Positions 1 through 7,970 of a stretch of DNA of 64,000 bases are shown in pieces. How positions within the stretch are numbered: position 1 is the first letter of the stretch; every line of letters begins with the position of its first letter. Source of the stretch: Actinomycetes bacterium. GTDB lineage: Bacteria; Actinomycetota; Actinomycetes; Streptosporangiales; Streptosporangiaceae. Location of the stretch: NCBI GenBank assembly GCA_021792855.1, contig JAJYTW010000001.1, forward strand, positions 25,371 through 89,370. The letters run 5' to 3'. The notes under the pieces are model-generated. The model saw only the letters and a list, made by a program, of their open reading frames with translations. It did not search any database and had not been told where the DNA came from. A program made the position numbers and the translations under genes.

Positions 1-683
1 GGGGCCACCGCCCCGGCCGACCGCGTCCTGGGCCGCAGCATCGGCGGGTGCAGCAGGTCGGCGTCGCCACGGCGGTACAACTGCGCCGGTCGCCCGCCCG
101 ATGAGCTCATCGAGCCGGTCTCGACCAGGAACCGCTGCGCGCCGGTCACCTTGCGATGGAAGTTCCTCGGGTCCAGCCGGGTATCCCAGACGATCTCGTA
201 TACCCGCCGGAGTTCGGCCACGGTGAACTCGTCCCGGCAGAACGCGGCGCCAAGCGAGGTGTACTCGAGTTTCGCGCGGGCCCGCTCCACCCCGTCCTGG
301 AGGATGTGGTGGTGGTCGAAGGCCAGTTCGGTCAGGCCGCCGACCGGCTGCCAGCTCATCTGCGGCTGATCCGGGGCCGGCAGGTCCGGCGCCAGGCCCA
401 GGTAGGCGACCGAGACCACACGCTGCCGGGGATCCCGGTCCGGATAGCCATAGGTCCGCAGTTGCTCCAGGTGCACCGGCGCGTCCGGCAGTCCGGCCCG
501 CTCGGAGAGCACCCGGGCGGCGGTCGCTGGCAGATCCTCTTCCAGCCGGATGAAGCCGCCGGGCAGCGCCCAGAGCCCGCGATGCGGACCAGCGTGCCGC
601 CGCCAGACCAGCGCGGACAGGTGACTCTCGCGAACGGTGAGGATCACGAGATCGACGCTGACCGCGACTCTGGGCACCTCCAT
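1..683 (-). CDS. NrtR-like Nudix-fold transcriptional regulator (3' end cut by window edge)
   Basis: The frame opens at an ATG at 683 and stays open to base 1, so at least 227 codons are present and the C-terminus lies outside the window. The N-terminal half is a Nudix fold: the box around GGFIRLEEDLPATAARV keeps the glycines and one glutamate but has Val and Arg where the catalytic RExxEE glutamates belong. The second half (after DHHHILQDGVERARAKLEY) resembles the winged-helix part of NrtR proteins. NrtR repressors of NAD metabolism are known to keep the fold while losing hydrolase activity, so a regulator sensing ADP-ribose or a related nucleotide is the best reading. It shares a strand with the macrodomain gene upstream. 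The target genes are not shown by the sequence. Confidence 0.7.
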   Translation of the reverse strand, partial: MEVPRVAVSVDLVILTVRESHLSALVWRRHAGPHRGLWALPGGFIRLEEDLPATAARVLSERAGLPDAPVHLEQLRTYGYPDRDPRQRVVSVAYLGLAPDLPAPDQPQMSWQPVGGLTELAFDHHHILQDGVERARAKLEYTSLGAAFCRDEFTVAELRRVYEIVWDTRLDPRNFHRKVTGAQRFLVETGSMSSSGGRPAQLYRRGDADLLHPPMLRPRTRSAGAVA

Positions 684-765
684 ACCGGCAACCTAGCGCG
701 CCCGCCGGAGTTCCCGCGCCACCGCGCGCGTCCGGGCTACGCCCCCGCGCGGCAGGCGGGCCGGA

Positions 766-1281
766 TCAGGGCCTGGCGGCGAAAGCCCGCTCGAACGCCA
801 CCCGTGCCGCGCCGCTGAACAGCACGAAGCGCGCCAGATCAACGCTGCTAACCGCGGATCGCACCGCCGTCAGGGCGATCCGGGCCGCGTCGTCCATCGG
901 CCAGCCGTACGCCCCGGTCGAGATCGCCGGGAAAGCCACGGTGCGCGCGCCGACCTCGTCGGCCACCCGCAGCGACTCGGTGTAGCAGGAGGCGAGCAGC
1001 GCGGACCGGTCGGCCTGCGGCGAGTACACCGGGCCGACGGTGTGGATCACCCAGCGGGCGGCCAGTCGTCCTGCGGTGGTCGCCACGGCCTGGCCGGCGG
1101 GCAGGCCGTCACGGAACGCCCCGGCCCGCAGTTCCCGGCAGGCCGCCAGGATCTCCGGTCCGCCCCGCGCGTGGATGGCCCCATCCACGCCGCCGCCGCC
1201 GAGCAGCGTGGAGTTGGCTGCGTTGACGACGGCGTCCACGTCCTGCTCGGTGATGTCGCCGCGGACAATCGTGATTTCCAT
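766..1281 (-). CDS. Macrodomain protein, O-acetyl-ADP-ribose deacetylase type
   Basis: A 171-residue protein that is almost entirely one macrodomain. The signatures are GDITEQDVDAVVNAANSTL, the Gly-rich loop LGGGGVDGAIHARGG, and the later AFPAISTGAYGWP loop that holds the distal ribose. The family hydrolyses O-acetyl-ADP-ribose or removes mono-ADP-ribose from proteins. I prefer the second in-frame ATG (1281) because GAGGA lies six bases before it, whereas the first ATG (1287) touches the Shine-Dalgarno. The NrtR-like regulator lies downstream on the same strand, which puts two ADP-ribose-related proteins side by side. The family assignment is secure; the substrate is inferred. Confidence 0.88.
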   Translation of the reverse strand: MEITIVRGDITEQDVDAVVNAANSTLLGGGGVDGAIHARGGPEILAACRELRAGAFRDGLPAGQAVATTAGRLAARWVIHTVGPVYSPQADRSALLASCYTESLRVADEVGARTVAFPAISTGAYGWPMDDAARIALTAVRSAVSSVDLARFVLFSGAARVAFERAFAARP

Positions 1282-1413
1282 CGGCATTCCTCGATCTGCG
1301 GGTGTTATCGCTGGTCACGAGCGGCACCTCCGGCGGGCCGCCACCGGAGGCACCGGGCCGGATGCCGGCGGCCTGACTATGTGCTCGCCGGCATTGTCTC
1401 CTATTGTGAGAGC

Positions 1414-1779
1414 ATGAACCGGCTTGGAGAGCTTGAGCGGGCCATCATGGAGGTCCTGTGGGAGTCCGACGACCCCATGACCGTCCGCCAGGTAGGTATC
1501 TGCCTCACTGACCGGGAACTGGCCCACACCACCGTCATGACGGTGCTGGACCGGCTTACCAAGAAGGGCTTCGTACGGCGGCAGCGCGCCGGGCGCGCCT
1601 GGCGGTACCGCCCGGCCGAGAGCCGCGAGGCCTACGTTGCCGAACTCATGCTGACCGCGCTCGACCAGACCGGTGACCGGCAGGCCGCGCTCACCAGGTT
1701 CGCCCGCAGCGTGTCGGGGGCTGAGGCGGCCGCGCTGCGCGCGGCACTCGAGGCCCTCGGCGGGAGCCGCAGGGACTGA
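1414..1779 (+). CDS. BlaI/MecI/CopY-family winged-helix repressor
   Basis: A 121-residue protein starting MNRLGELERAIMEVLW, the typical opening of Penicillinase_R repressors. The recognition region LAHTTVMTVLDRLTKKGFV is followed by RRQRAGRAWRYRP, the beta wing. The C-terminal third is a short dimerisation helix region. Such repressors are cleaved or released when a partner M56 membrane protease is activated, and an M56 gene starts six bases after this stop, so the pair is one unit. No beta-lactamase gene is adjacent, so the regulated genes are unknown. The upstream open frame from 1042 is a shadow of the macrodomain gene. Confidence 0.88.
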   Translation: MNRLGELERAIMEVLWESDDPMTVRQVGICLTDRELAHTTVMTVLDRLTKKGFVRRQRAGRAWRYRPAESREAYVAELMLTALDQTGDRQAALTRFARSVSGAEAAALRAALEALGGSRRD

Positions 1780-1785
1780 TCTTCC

Positions 1786-2829
1786 GTGCCGGTCGCCGTC
1801 ATCGTGCTCGGCGCAGTCGCCATCGGCTGCGTTCCCGCAGCACACCTGCTCGCCAGCGCGCAATGGCCGCGCCGGTCGCCTGCCGTTGCCATCGCACTGT
1901 GGCAGGCACTCGGCCTTGGCTGGGGCGTGGCGACGGTCGGGGCGCTTGCCGGGTTCGGCGTGGCCGGCCTGGAAGCAGGGCAGGCCGGGCGGCGGCCGCT
2001 GCTGACCACCGGGGTGAGCACGCTGGCCAGGACCTCGCGGGGCGGCGTCACGACGGCCCCCCGGAGCGGCCCAGGCGCGAGCGTGGCGACCGCCACCGAG
2101 CGCGCCGCACGCGAACTGTTCGGATCCGCCGGGCCGGCGGCCAGGTTCTCGAACGCCATGTACGATCTGCGGCTGGTGTCGCTGATGGCGAGCGTGCTGC
2201 TGCTCGCGGTGCTCTGCTGGATCCTGCTCGCTGCGGTCCAGGGCGTGCTCCGCGCGCGGCACCGCCAGATGGCGCTGCTGAAACTGCTGGCGCACGGCGA
2301 CCCAAAGGTTCCCGGCGCCCTGGTCGTCGACCATCCGGCAGCTACCGCGTACTGCGTGCCAGGGCTGCGGTCGGCGATCGTGATCAGCGCCGGCACCCTG
2401 AACCTGCTCGACCAGGCCGAGCTAGCTGCGGTGCTCGAGCACGAGCGAGCTCACCTGCGGGCCAGGCACGATCTGGTGCTGCTCCCGTTCACCGCCCTGC
2501 TGCGGGCCTTCCGCTGGTCGGCCACGGCCAGGGAGGCCAACCGGGCGGTGTCGCTGCTGGTCGAGATGATGGCCGATGACCGGGCCCGCAGGCACCGCCC
2601 GGCCAGGGAACTGGCGACCGCGCTGCTGCGGGTCGGCGTCTCCGGCGGCGGTCAGGCGCCCACCGGCGCGCTGGCCGCGGCCGACCAGCCAGGCGGCGAC
2701 CTCGCGGCCCGGGTGACCCGGCTGCTCCGGCCGCCGCCCGACCTGCCGCTGTACTCGGCGGTGCTGCTGTGCTCGGTGGCCGCGCTGGTCGTGATCGCGC
2801 CGACCGCGGCGATGCTGCTGCCGCTGTAA
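1786..2829 (+). CDS. M56-family integral membrane metalloprotease (BlaR1-like, no sensor domain)
   Basis: A 347-residue protein from a GTG start. Hydrophobic segments lie near residues 3-20, 35-58, 140-165 and at the C-terminus (about 322-345). The zinc motif HERAH in AVLEHERAHLRARHD is the HExxH of the M56/BlaR1 peptidase domain, followed by FRWSATAREANRAVSLLVE with the expected acidic ligand region. Unlike BlaR1 it has no penicillin-binding C-terminal domain; it ends on a transmembrane helix. It follows the BlaI-type repressor gene directly. Actinomycete genomes carry several such BlaI-M56 pairs whose signals are mostly unknown, so I assign the family but no stimulus. Confidence 0.85.
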   Translation: MPVAVIVLGAVAIGCVPAAHLLASAQWPRRSPAVAIALWQALGLGWGVATVGALAGFGVAGLEAGQAGRRPLLTTGVSTLARTSRGGVTTAPRSGPGASVATATERAARELFGSAGPAARFSNAMYDLRLVSLMASVLLLAVLCWILLAAVQGVLRARHRQMALLKLLAHGDPKVPGALVVDHPAATAYCVPGLRSAIVISAGTLNLLDQAELAAVLEHERAHLRARHDLVLLPFTALLRAFRWSATAREANRAVSLLVEMMADDRARRHRPARELATALLRVGVSGGGQAPTGALAAADQPGGDLAARVTRLLRPPPDLPLYSAVLLCSVAALVVIAPTAAMLLPL

Positions 2830-2834
2830 CGCAG

Positions 2835-3566
2835 TCAGTCCGCGATGCGAATCCGCAGCCGCCGGAAGCCCTTGCCCTTGTTCTCCACCTTGACGACCTC
2901 GATCCGGCCGATCTGCGCGGTGGAGGCGACGTGCGTTCCGCCGTCGGCCTGCTGGTCCAGGCCCACGATGTCGACGATCCGGACGTCCTTCACCTCGGCC
3001 GGGACCAGGTTCGTCGCGGTGCGGATGATGTCCGGGATCTCGAACGCCTCATCCCGCGGCAGCACCCGCACGTCGATCCGGCGGCCAACGGCGATCTCGG
3101 CGTTGCAGGCGGCTTCCACGGCTTCCTTGAAGCCCGGCGGGACCTCCGGCAGGTTGAAGTCCATCCGGGCGGTACCCGGCTCCATGTTGCCGCCGGTGAC
3201 CAGCGAGCCATAGTCCCGGAACACCACGCCGCACAGCACATGCAGGCCCGAGTGCGTGCGCATCAGGGCGGTCCGCCGGTCGTCTTCCACCGCGCCGCGG
3301 ACCGCGGTGCCCGGCGGCGGGACCGGGTCGCCCTCGGCCGGGATCAGGAAGAGATCATCGCCCTTGCGGGCATCGACAATGCGGGTCTGCACACCGCCCC
3401 AGAGCAGTACGCCGTGGTCCGGTGGCTGACCCCCGCCGCCCGGGTAGAACGCCGAGCGGTCGAGCACGATCCCGTCCTCGCCGGAGGCGAGCACGACCGC
3501 GTCCCACTCGCGCAGGGTCTGGTCGTCGAGTTCGAGCCGGTGCGTCCGCCACTCATCCTGGCTCAT
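2835..3566 (-). CDS. Alanyl-tRNA editing protein, AlaX-type
   Basis: A 243-residue protein homologous to the editing and C-terminal zinc domain of alanyl-tRNA synthetase, without the catalytic synthetase core. SAFYPGGGGQPPDHG is the classic second-domain motif; the first half of the zinc site is the HxxxH in RTHSGLHVL. The second half reads QQADGGTHVAST, so the cysteine of the usual CGGTH motif is Asp here. Free-standing AlaX proteins hydrolyse mischarged Ser- or Gly-tRNA(Ala) in trans. The stop lies five bases from the M56 stop on the other strand, so the pair is convergent with no room for a hairpin. Confidence 0.87.
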   Translation of the reverse strand: MSQDEWRTHRLELDDQTLREWDAVVLASGEDGIVLDRSAFYPGGGGQPPDHGVLLWGGVQTRIVDARKGDDLFLIPAEGDPVPPPGTAVRGAVEDDRRTALMRTHSGLHVLCGVVFRDYGSLVTGGNMEPGTARMDFNLPEVPPGFKEAVEAACNAEIAVGRRIDVRVLPRDEAFEIPDIIRTATNLVPAEVKDVRIVDIVGLDQQADGGTHVASTAQIGRIEVVKVENKGKGFRRLRIRIAD

Positions 3567-3600
3567 CGCGTTATCACCACGACCGGCAGCATAGTGCGGG

Positions 3601-3954
3601 TCACCAGGGTCCGTACGGGCCGTTCCCCGACGACCCGCCGCGGCCGATCTGGCTGACCTTCGGCCGGACGTCGGTCAGGTACACCGCCGCCGCCACGAAC
3701 GCGGCGACCTCCAGGATGTTCAGCGCGGAGAAGCCGCCGCTGGCGACGCCGGCCAGGCCGATCACCGCGGCCACGCCCAGGATGATCAGCCATAGCGACT
3801 TGGTCTGCTTGCCGACCGCGGGAAACGCCGCGGTCGGCCTGCGGACCGCGTCGATGAACGCCCAGACCTCGACCCCGAACGCGGCCAGGCCAAGCACCCA
3901 GAAGAACCAGGAGAGCGGCGTATACGCGTTAAATGATGAGAACACGTCAGGCAA
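3601..3954 (-). CDS. DUF2516-family small membrane protein
   Basis: A 117-residue protein with three hydrophobic stretches (about residues 12-32, 50-70 and 75-95): FFWVLGLAAFGVEVWAFIDA, then LWLIILGVAAVIGLAG, then NILEVAAFVAAAVYL. It ends in a Gly/Pro tail. I recognise it as DUF2516, an actinobacterial membrane family of unknown function normally found next to the XRE-type regulator that precedes it here. The frame begins at a TTG right after the stop of that regulator; a GTG at 3945 is an alternative start. No function should be assumed. Confidence 0.82.
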   Translation of the reverse strand: MPDVFSSFNAYTPLSWFFWVLGLAAFGVEVWAFIDAVRRPTAAFPAVGKQTKSLWLIILGVAAVIGLAGVASGGFSALNILEVAAFVAAAVYLTDVRPKVSQIGRGGSSGNGPYGPW

Positions 3955-3955
3955 C

Positions 3956-4507
3956 CTATCTGCTTGTGGCGTCCGACCACACCGTGGATGGATCGGTTGG
4001 CTCTACCTCGTCCGCCTGGCTGGCATCGCCGGGCTCAGCGGGATCGCCGGGCCTGGCCGACTCGCCGGGTTCCCCGGGGTGCTGAGCCGAGTCTGCCGTA
4101 CCGGCGTCCGCGCCGGGGGCCGCCGGCCCGGATTCGGCTGTCCCCGACCCGCCAGCCGCGTCCGCGGCCCTGACCTCGCGGCGGAACGACTCGTAGATGT
4201 CGATCAGCATCTGCTTCTGCCGCTCGGTGATCTCCGGATCGGCCATGATCGCGTCGACCACGGTGGTGTCGCCAGGCCGGTCTTCCAGGATGCCCGCCTG
4301 GACGTACAGCGCCTCGGCGGAGATCCGCAGGCCCTTGGCGATCTGCTGGAGGATGTCCGCGCTCGGCCGCCGCAGGCCGCGCTCGACCTGGCTGAGGTAC
4401 GGGTTCGACACGCCGGCGGCCTGGGCAAGCTGGCGAATCGAGATCTTCGCCTGTTCCCGTTGCTCGCGAATGTAGGACCCGATACTGCTGACGTTGACCG
4501 GACTCAT
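3956..4507 (-). CDS. XRE-family HTH regulator with acidic disordered tail
   Basis: A 183-residue protein. Residues 8-65 form an XRE helix-turn-helix: YIREQREQAKISIRQLAQ, then AAGVSNPYLSQVERGLRRPS as the recognition helix region. Residues 75-110 are a short helical segment (EITERQKQMLIDIYESFRR). The rest is an Ala/Gly/Pro/Glu-rich acidic tail that looks disordered. Upstream of the ATG sits a perfect 9-bp inverted repeat (4527-4558), suggesting autoregulation. The DUF2516 gene follows without a gap, so the two are probably one transcript. This linked pair is conserved in actinomycetes as I recall; its targets are not known to me. Confidence 0.85.
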   Translation of the reverse strand: MSPVNVSSIGSYIREQREQAKISIRQLAQAAGVSNPYLSQVERGLRRPSADILQQIAKGLRISAEALYVQAGILEDRPGDTTVVDAIMADPEITERQKQMLIDIYESFRREVRAADAAGGSGTAESGPAAPGADAGTADSAQHPGEPGESARPGDPAEPGDASQADEVEPTDPSTVWSDATSR

Positions 4508-4526
4508 GCGCCCAGTGTCACCGGTA

Positions 4527-4558
4527 GTGCTTGCAATAGCAAATCAGCCTGCAAGCAC
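4527..4558. promoter_or_regulatory. Perfect 9-bp inverted repeat, probable operator of the XRE gene
   Basis: GTGCTTGCA at 4527-4535 is matched exactly by TGCAAGCAC at 4550-4558 with a 14-base centre. Inside the left arm a second small dyad, TTGC-AATA-GCAA, overlaps it. The site lies 20-51 bases upstream of the regulator ATG and between it and the asparaginase stop. Position and symmetry fit an XRE dimer operator; no binding data are implied. Confidence 0.5.
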
Positions 4559-4580
4559 AACCGGGCCGTGGCCCGGCCAA

Positions 4581-5567
4581 CTAGCCGAGCACCGGGCGGA
4601 TCTCGCCGACCGGCTGGCCGGCCCCGAGGACCGGCTCGGCGGCCAGCCGGTCCAGCACGGCCAGATCGGTCCCTGGCAGGTCGGCGGCCAGGTCCCGGAG
4701 CACCGCGGCCATCACCACCGGCACCGCGCGCGCGTTGCCGTCGTCGATCTTGACCGCCGCGGCCCGCCCGTCCGGCAGCGCGAACGCGCAGACCCCCTCG
4801 GCGCCGCCCTTCATCAGCAGTCCGGGCACGGCCGTCATCAGGATCGCGTCCGACCGCCCAGTCCCCGACATGACCAGCGGATGCGCCCGCATGGCGTCGG
4901 CCACCCGGCGCTCCGGCGAGCCTGGCTCGGCGAGCACCACCGCGCGGAACGCCCGGGCCAGCCCGACCGGCGTCAGCGCCATCAGCGGCGCGCCGCAGCC
5001 GTCCACCCCGATCGCCGTGACCGGCTCACCGGCCAGGTCCTCGACGACCTGCCGGATCAGGCGCTGCAACGGGTGCTCGGGGTCGCGGTAGCTGGCCGTC
5101 GGCCACCCCGCGGCGACGCAGGACGCCAGCATCCCGGCGTGCTTGCCCGAGCAGTTCATGTGGATCCGGTCCGGCTGGGCACCCGACCGCACCATCGCGG
5201 CCCGCGCGGCCGAGTTCAGCGGCAGGTCCGGCGGGCACTGCAGGTCGTCCTCGGTCAAACCGGCCCCGGCCAGGATCTCCCGCGCGCCGGCGACGTGGAA
5301 GTCCTCGCCGGAGTGGCTGGCGGAGGCCAGCGCGAGCAGTCGGTCGGGCAGGTCAAGGCCGGCCCGGAGCATTCCGGCCGCCTGCATCGGCTTGTTCGAC
5401 GACCGCGGGAACATCGGCCGGTCAATCGCCCCGGCCGCCATCGCGGGCGCACCGTCCTGGCCGAGCACGACCAGCGAACCCCGGTGCACGGACTCGGTGA
5501 AGCCGGACCGGACCACCTCGGCGAGCACCGGGTTCGCCGGGCCGGCCGCCATCGACAACTCGGTCAC
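4581..5567 (-). CDS. L-asparaginase, rhizobial ReAV-like type (PF06089 family)
   Basis: A 328-residue protein of the asparaginase II family, unrelated to the bacterial AnsA/AnsB fold. Diagnostic motifs are PRSSNKPMQA (about residues 54-63), SASHSGED, NCSGKHAGML and VDGCGAPL. The NCSGKH segment carries the Ser-Lys and Cys residues tied to catalysis and metal binding in the characterised Rhizobium etli enzyme. It starts at GTG 5567, whose first bases form GTGA with the stop of the upstream BKACE gene. The open frame extends far upstream to 6509 but that part is a shadow of BKACE. The product should hydrolyse asparagine to aspartate and ammonia; why it is coupled to BKACE is unclear. Confidence 0.87.
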   Translation of the reverse strand: MTELSMAAGPANPVLAEVVRSGFTESVHRGSLVVLGQDGAPAMAAGAIDRPMFPRSSNKPMQAAGMLRAGLDLPDRLLALASASHSGEDFHVAGAREILAGAGLTEDDLQCPPDLPLNSAARAAMVRSGAQPDRIHMNCSGKHAGMLASCVAAGWPTASYRDPEHPLQRLIRQVVEDLAGEPVTAIGVDGCGAPLMALTPVGLARAFRAVVLAEPGSPERRVADAMRAHPLVMSGTGRSDAILMTAVPGLLMKGGAEGVCAFALPDGRAAAVKIDDGNARAVPVVMAAVLRDLAADLPGTDLAVLDRLAAEPVLGAGQPVGEIRPVLG

Positions 5568-6439
5568 TGACCTGCTCCCGGCCGGGCCTGCATGCCGAGC
5601 AAGACCCGGGCCTGGTCGGGCGTCAGCGGGGGCCGCTGGGCGTGCCCGGCCAGCGTCGCCGCCCGCTCGACAAGCTCGGCGTTGCCGGTCACCGGGCGGC
5701 CGCGGGAGAACGTGACCGTGTCCTCCATCCCGACCCGCAGGTGCCCGCCGGCGGCGAGTGCGGCGAACATCACCGGCAGGGTGGTCCGACCGATCCCAGT
5801 CGCCGACCAGGTCGCACCGGGCGGCAGCGCGGACACCGCCTGGACCAGTGTGGCCGCGTCGCCTGGCATCCCGCCGGGCACGCCCATCACCAGGTCGCAG
5901 TGCACGTGCCCGCCGTGCGGCGGGCCGTACTTGTCGAGCAGCCGGTGCAGCGACGCGATGTGGCCGAAGTCGAACAACTCGAACTCGGGCACCACGCCAA
6001 GCTCCTGGGTGCGCACGTATAGCTCGGTCATGAACGACCACGGATTCATGAACACGTCGTCGCCGAAGTTCACCGTCCCGCAGGTGAGCGAGCAGCCGTC
6101 GGGGGCCGCGTCGAGCACCGCCAGCCGCCGGTCGAAGCTGTCGGTGACCGCGCCACCGGTGGATAGCTGCACGATCAGGTCGGTGGACTCGCGGAGCGCC
6201 GCGACGGTGTCCTTCAGGCGGCCCAGGTCCAGCGTCGGCTGGGTGTCGGCGTCCCTGATGTGCACGTGGATCACCGCGGCGCCGGCCGCGCGGCACTCGA
6301 CCGCGGTGGCGACAAGCTCGTCGAGGGTGACCGGAAGCGCGGGGACGTCCGCCTTGGCCGACTCCGCGCCGGTCGGAGCGACGGTGATCAGGGTTGCGGC
6401 CGCGGGGATCGCGGGCCGACTTGTGCCGTGTTCGGTCAT
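5564..6439 (-). CDS. BKACE family beta-keto acid cleavage enzyme (3-keto-5-aminohexanoate cleavage-like)
   Basis: A 291-residue TIM-barrel protein. Motifs of the BKACE (formerly DUF849) family are visible: [10 protein letters not shown] at the N-terminus, [19 protein letters not shown] with the metal-binding histidines, [18 protein letters not shown], and [13 protein letters not shown] near the C-terminus. Family enzymes condense a beta-keto acid with acetyl-CoA, giving acetoacetate and a new CoA ester; substrates range from 3-keto-5-aminohexanoate to dehydrocarnitine and beta-ketoadipate. The ATG at 6439 fits the family N-terminus. No lysine-fermentation or carnitine genes are nearby, so the substrate is open. 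The gene is translationally coupled to the asparaginase gene. Confidence 0.87.
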   Translation of the reverse strand: MTEHGTSRPAIPAAATLITVAPTGAESAKADVPALPVTLDELVATAVECRAAGAAVIHVHIRDADTQPTLDLGRLKDTVAALRESTDLIVQLSTGGAVTDSFDRRLAVLDAAPDGCSLTCGTVNFGDDVFMNPWSFMTELYVRTQELGVVPEFELFDFGHIASLHRLLDKYGPPHGGHVHCDLVMGVPGGMPGDAATLVQAVSALPPGATWSATGIGRTTLPVMFAALAAGGHLRVGMEDTVTFSRGRPVTGNAELVERAATLAGHAQRPPLTPDQARVLLGMQARPGAGQ

Positions 6440-6596
6440 AGCGTGCGAGCGCCTTTCCGGACATTCCTCGCCTGGGAGGCGACCAGGACGGTCGGTGGGA
6501 ATCATGCACACGCTAGCGGACCGGCCCTGGCCGGTCGGCGCGCGGCCGGCCGGGCGTGCCAGCGGGCCGCAGCCGGGCGTGCGAGAATCCCATCCC

Positions 6597-7022
6597 GTGC
6601 GAGTAGTTGTGCAGCGGGCGAGCGAGGCGAGCGTCACGGTCGATGGCGCGGTGGTCGGCAAGCTGCCGGCTCCGGGGCTGGTGATCCTGGTCGGGGTGAC
6701 GCACGATGACACTCCGGCCCAGGCGGCGGCGCTGGCCGCCAAGGTCTACAACCTGCGGATCATGGCCGGCGAGCGGTCCTGCGCCGACCTGGGCGCCCCG
6801 GTCCTGGTCGTCAGCCAGTTCACGCTGTACGCCGAGACCGCCAAGGGACGGCGGCCGACCTGGCAGGCTGCGGCGCCCGGGCCGGTGGCCCGGCCCCTAG
6901 TGGACGCCTTCGCCGACGCACTGCGCGGACTCGGCGCGCACGTCGAGACCGGTGTGTTCGGCGCCGACATGGCGGTCGCGCTGGTCAACGACGGGCCGGT
7001 CACGCTCATTCTCGAGGCGTAA
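6597..7022 (+). CDS. dtd: D-aminoacyl-tRNA deacylase (DTD)
   Basis: A 141-residue protein that begins [15 protein letters not shown] from a GTG, as in DTD. The two catalytic cross-subunit motifs are present: SQFTLYAET (about residues 75-83) and NDGPVTL (about 132-138). DTD removes D-amino acids and glycine mischarged on tRNA and acts in the cytoplasm. The loop between beta strands ([15 protein letters not shown]) is a few residues shorter than in E. coli, which accounts for the slightly short length. It is a single gene converging on the sugar-phosphate isomerase-like gene with only four bases between the stops. Confidence 0.92.
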   Translation: MRVVVQRASEASVTVDGAVVGKLPAPGLVILVGVTHDDTPAQAAALAAKVYNLRIMAGERSCADLGAPVLVVSQFTLYAETAKGRRPTWQAAAPGPVARPLVDAFADALRGLGAHVETGVFGADMAVALVNDGPVTLILEA

Positions 7023-7026
7023 CGAA

Positions 7027-7869
7027 TCAGCCGACCGGGCTCGCCGACGGCAGGTGCGCCCGGGCGAACGCCAGCGACTCGGCCAGGTCCGCGAGCCGCT
7101 CCTGGCTATTTAGCGCCCGGCGGGTGCTGATCTCCACCACCACTGTGCCGGTGAATCCGGTGCCGGGCAGCCGCTCAAGCAACTCGGCGCACGGCTGGGT
7201 GCCCCGGCCGGGCACCAGGTGCTCGTCGGGCAGGCCGGTCTTGGTGCCGTCGGTCAGGTGCACGTGCACCAGTCGGTCGCCGAGGTCCTCGGCCATTTCG
7301 AGCGCGTCGGTCCCGGCCACCGCCGTGTGCGACAGGTCGAGGGTGACGTGCGCGCAGTCGAGCCTGCGCGGGTCCCAGTGCGGCGCGTACGCCGCGACCT
7401 CGGTACCCCTGGGCCGGAGCGGATACAGGTTCTCCACCGCGAAGATCATGTCCCGCCGCGACTCCAGCCGCTTCAGGCCGGCCTCGAAGTCACGCGCGTA
7501 TTCGCGCTGCCAGCGGAACGGCGGATGCACCACGACGACCCCGGCGCCGAGCGCGCTGGCCAGGTCAGCGGTGCGCTCCAGCTTGCCCCACGGCTCGCGG
7601 CCCCAGACCCGCTGGGTGATCAGCAGGTTCGGCGCGTGCACGGCGAGCACGGGCAGGTGGTGGTAGTCGGATAGCCGACCAAGCACCTCGGCATCCTGGC
7701 TGACCGGATCGGCCGTAACCATCACCTCGACGCCGTCATAGCCCAGCCTGGCGGCGATCTCGAAGGCGTCCGGTGTCCGTTCGGGAAAGACCGATGACGT
7801 GGACAGCGCGACCGGAATGGCGCGTGCGGCCCCCGGTGTTCCCGCGACTGCGGGCCCGGCCTGTGCCAA
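7027..7869 (-). CDS. Sugar phosphate isomerase/epimerase-like TIM barrel protein
   Basis: A 280-residue protein of the AP-endonuclease-2 like TIM barrel superfamily. Metal-ligand motifs are visible: [12 protein letters not shown] early, FAVENLY with the conserved Glu-Asn, [18 protein letters not shown], and a terminal GTVVVEIS. The start is probably TTG at 7869, with GGGAGGG seven bases upstream; there is no better in-frame ATG. The family includes xylose isomerases, inosose dehydratases and endonuclease IV, so the name gives only the fold. It is divergent from radA and no operon partner suggests a substrate. Confidence 0.8.
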   Translation of the reverse strand: MAQAGPAVAGTPGAARAIPVALSTSSVFPERTPDAFEIAARLGYDGVEVMVTADPVSQDAEVLGRLSDYHHLPVLAVHAPNLLITQRVWGREPWGKLERTADLASALGAGVVVVHPPFRWQREYARDFEAGLKRLESRRDMIFAVENLYPLRPRGTEVAAYAPHWDPRRLDCAHVTLDLSHTAVAGTDALEMAEDLGDRLVHVHLTDGTKTGLPDEHLVPGRGTQPCAELLERLPGTGFTGTVVVEISTRRALNSQERLADLAESLAFARAHLPSASPVG

Positions 7870-7970
7870 GGCGCATCCCTCCCTCGGTCACCGAGCTACA
7901 TCGGTCACCCGTGCCAGCTTATGCGCCGCGCGTGGCGGCGCTGTCGGTACCCACCGGTACCGTGCGTGCC

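Noticed and set aside
5568-6509. Long N-terminal extension of the asparaginase frame
   Set aside because: It is antiphase to BKACE, has Arg/Pro/Gly-rich shadow composition, and the family N-terminus matches the GTG at 5567.
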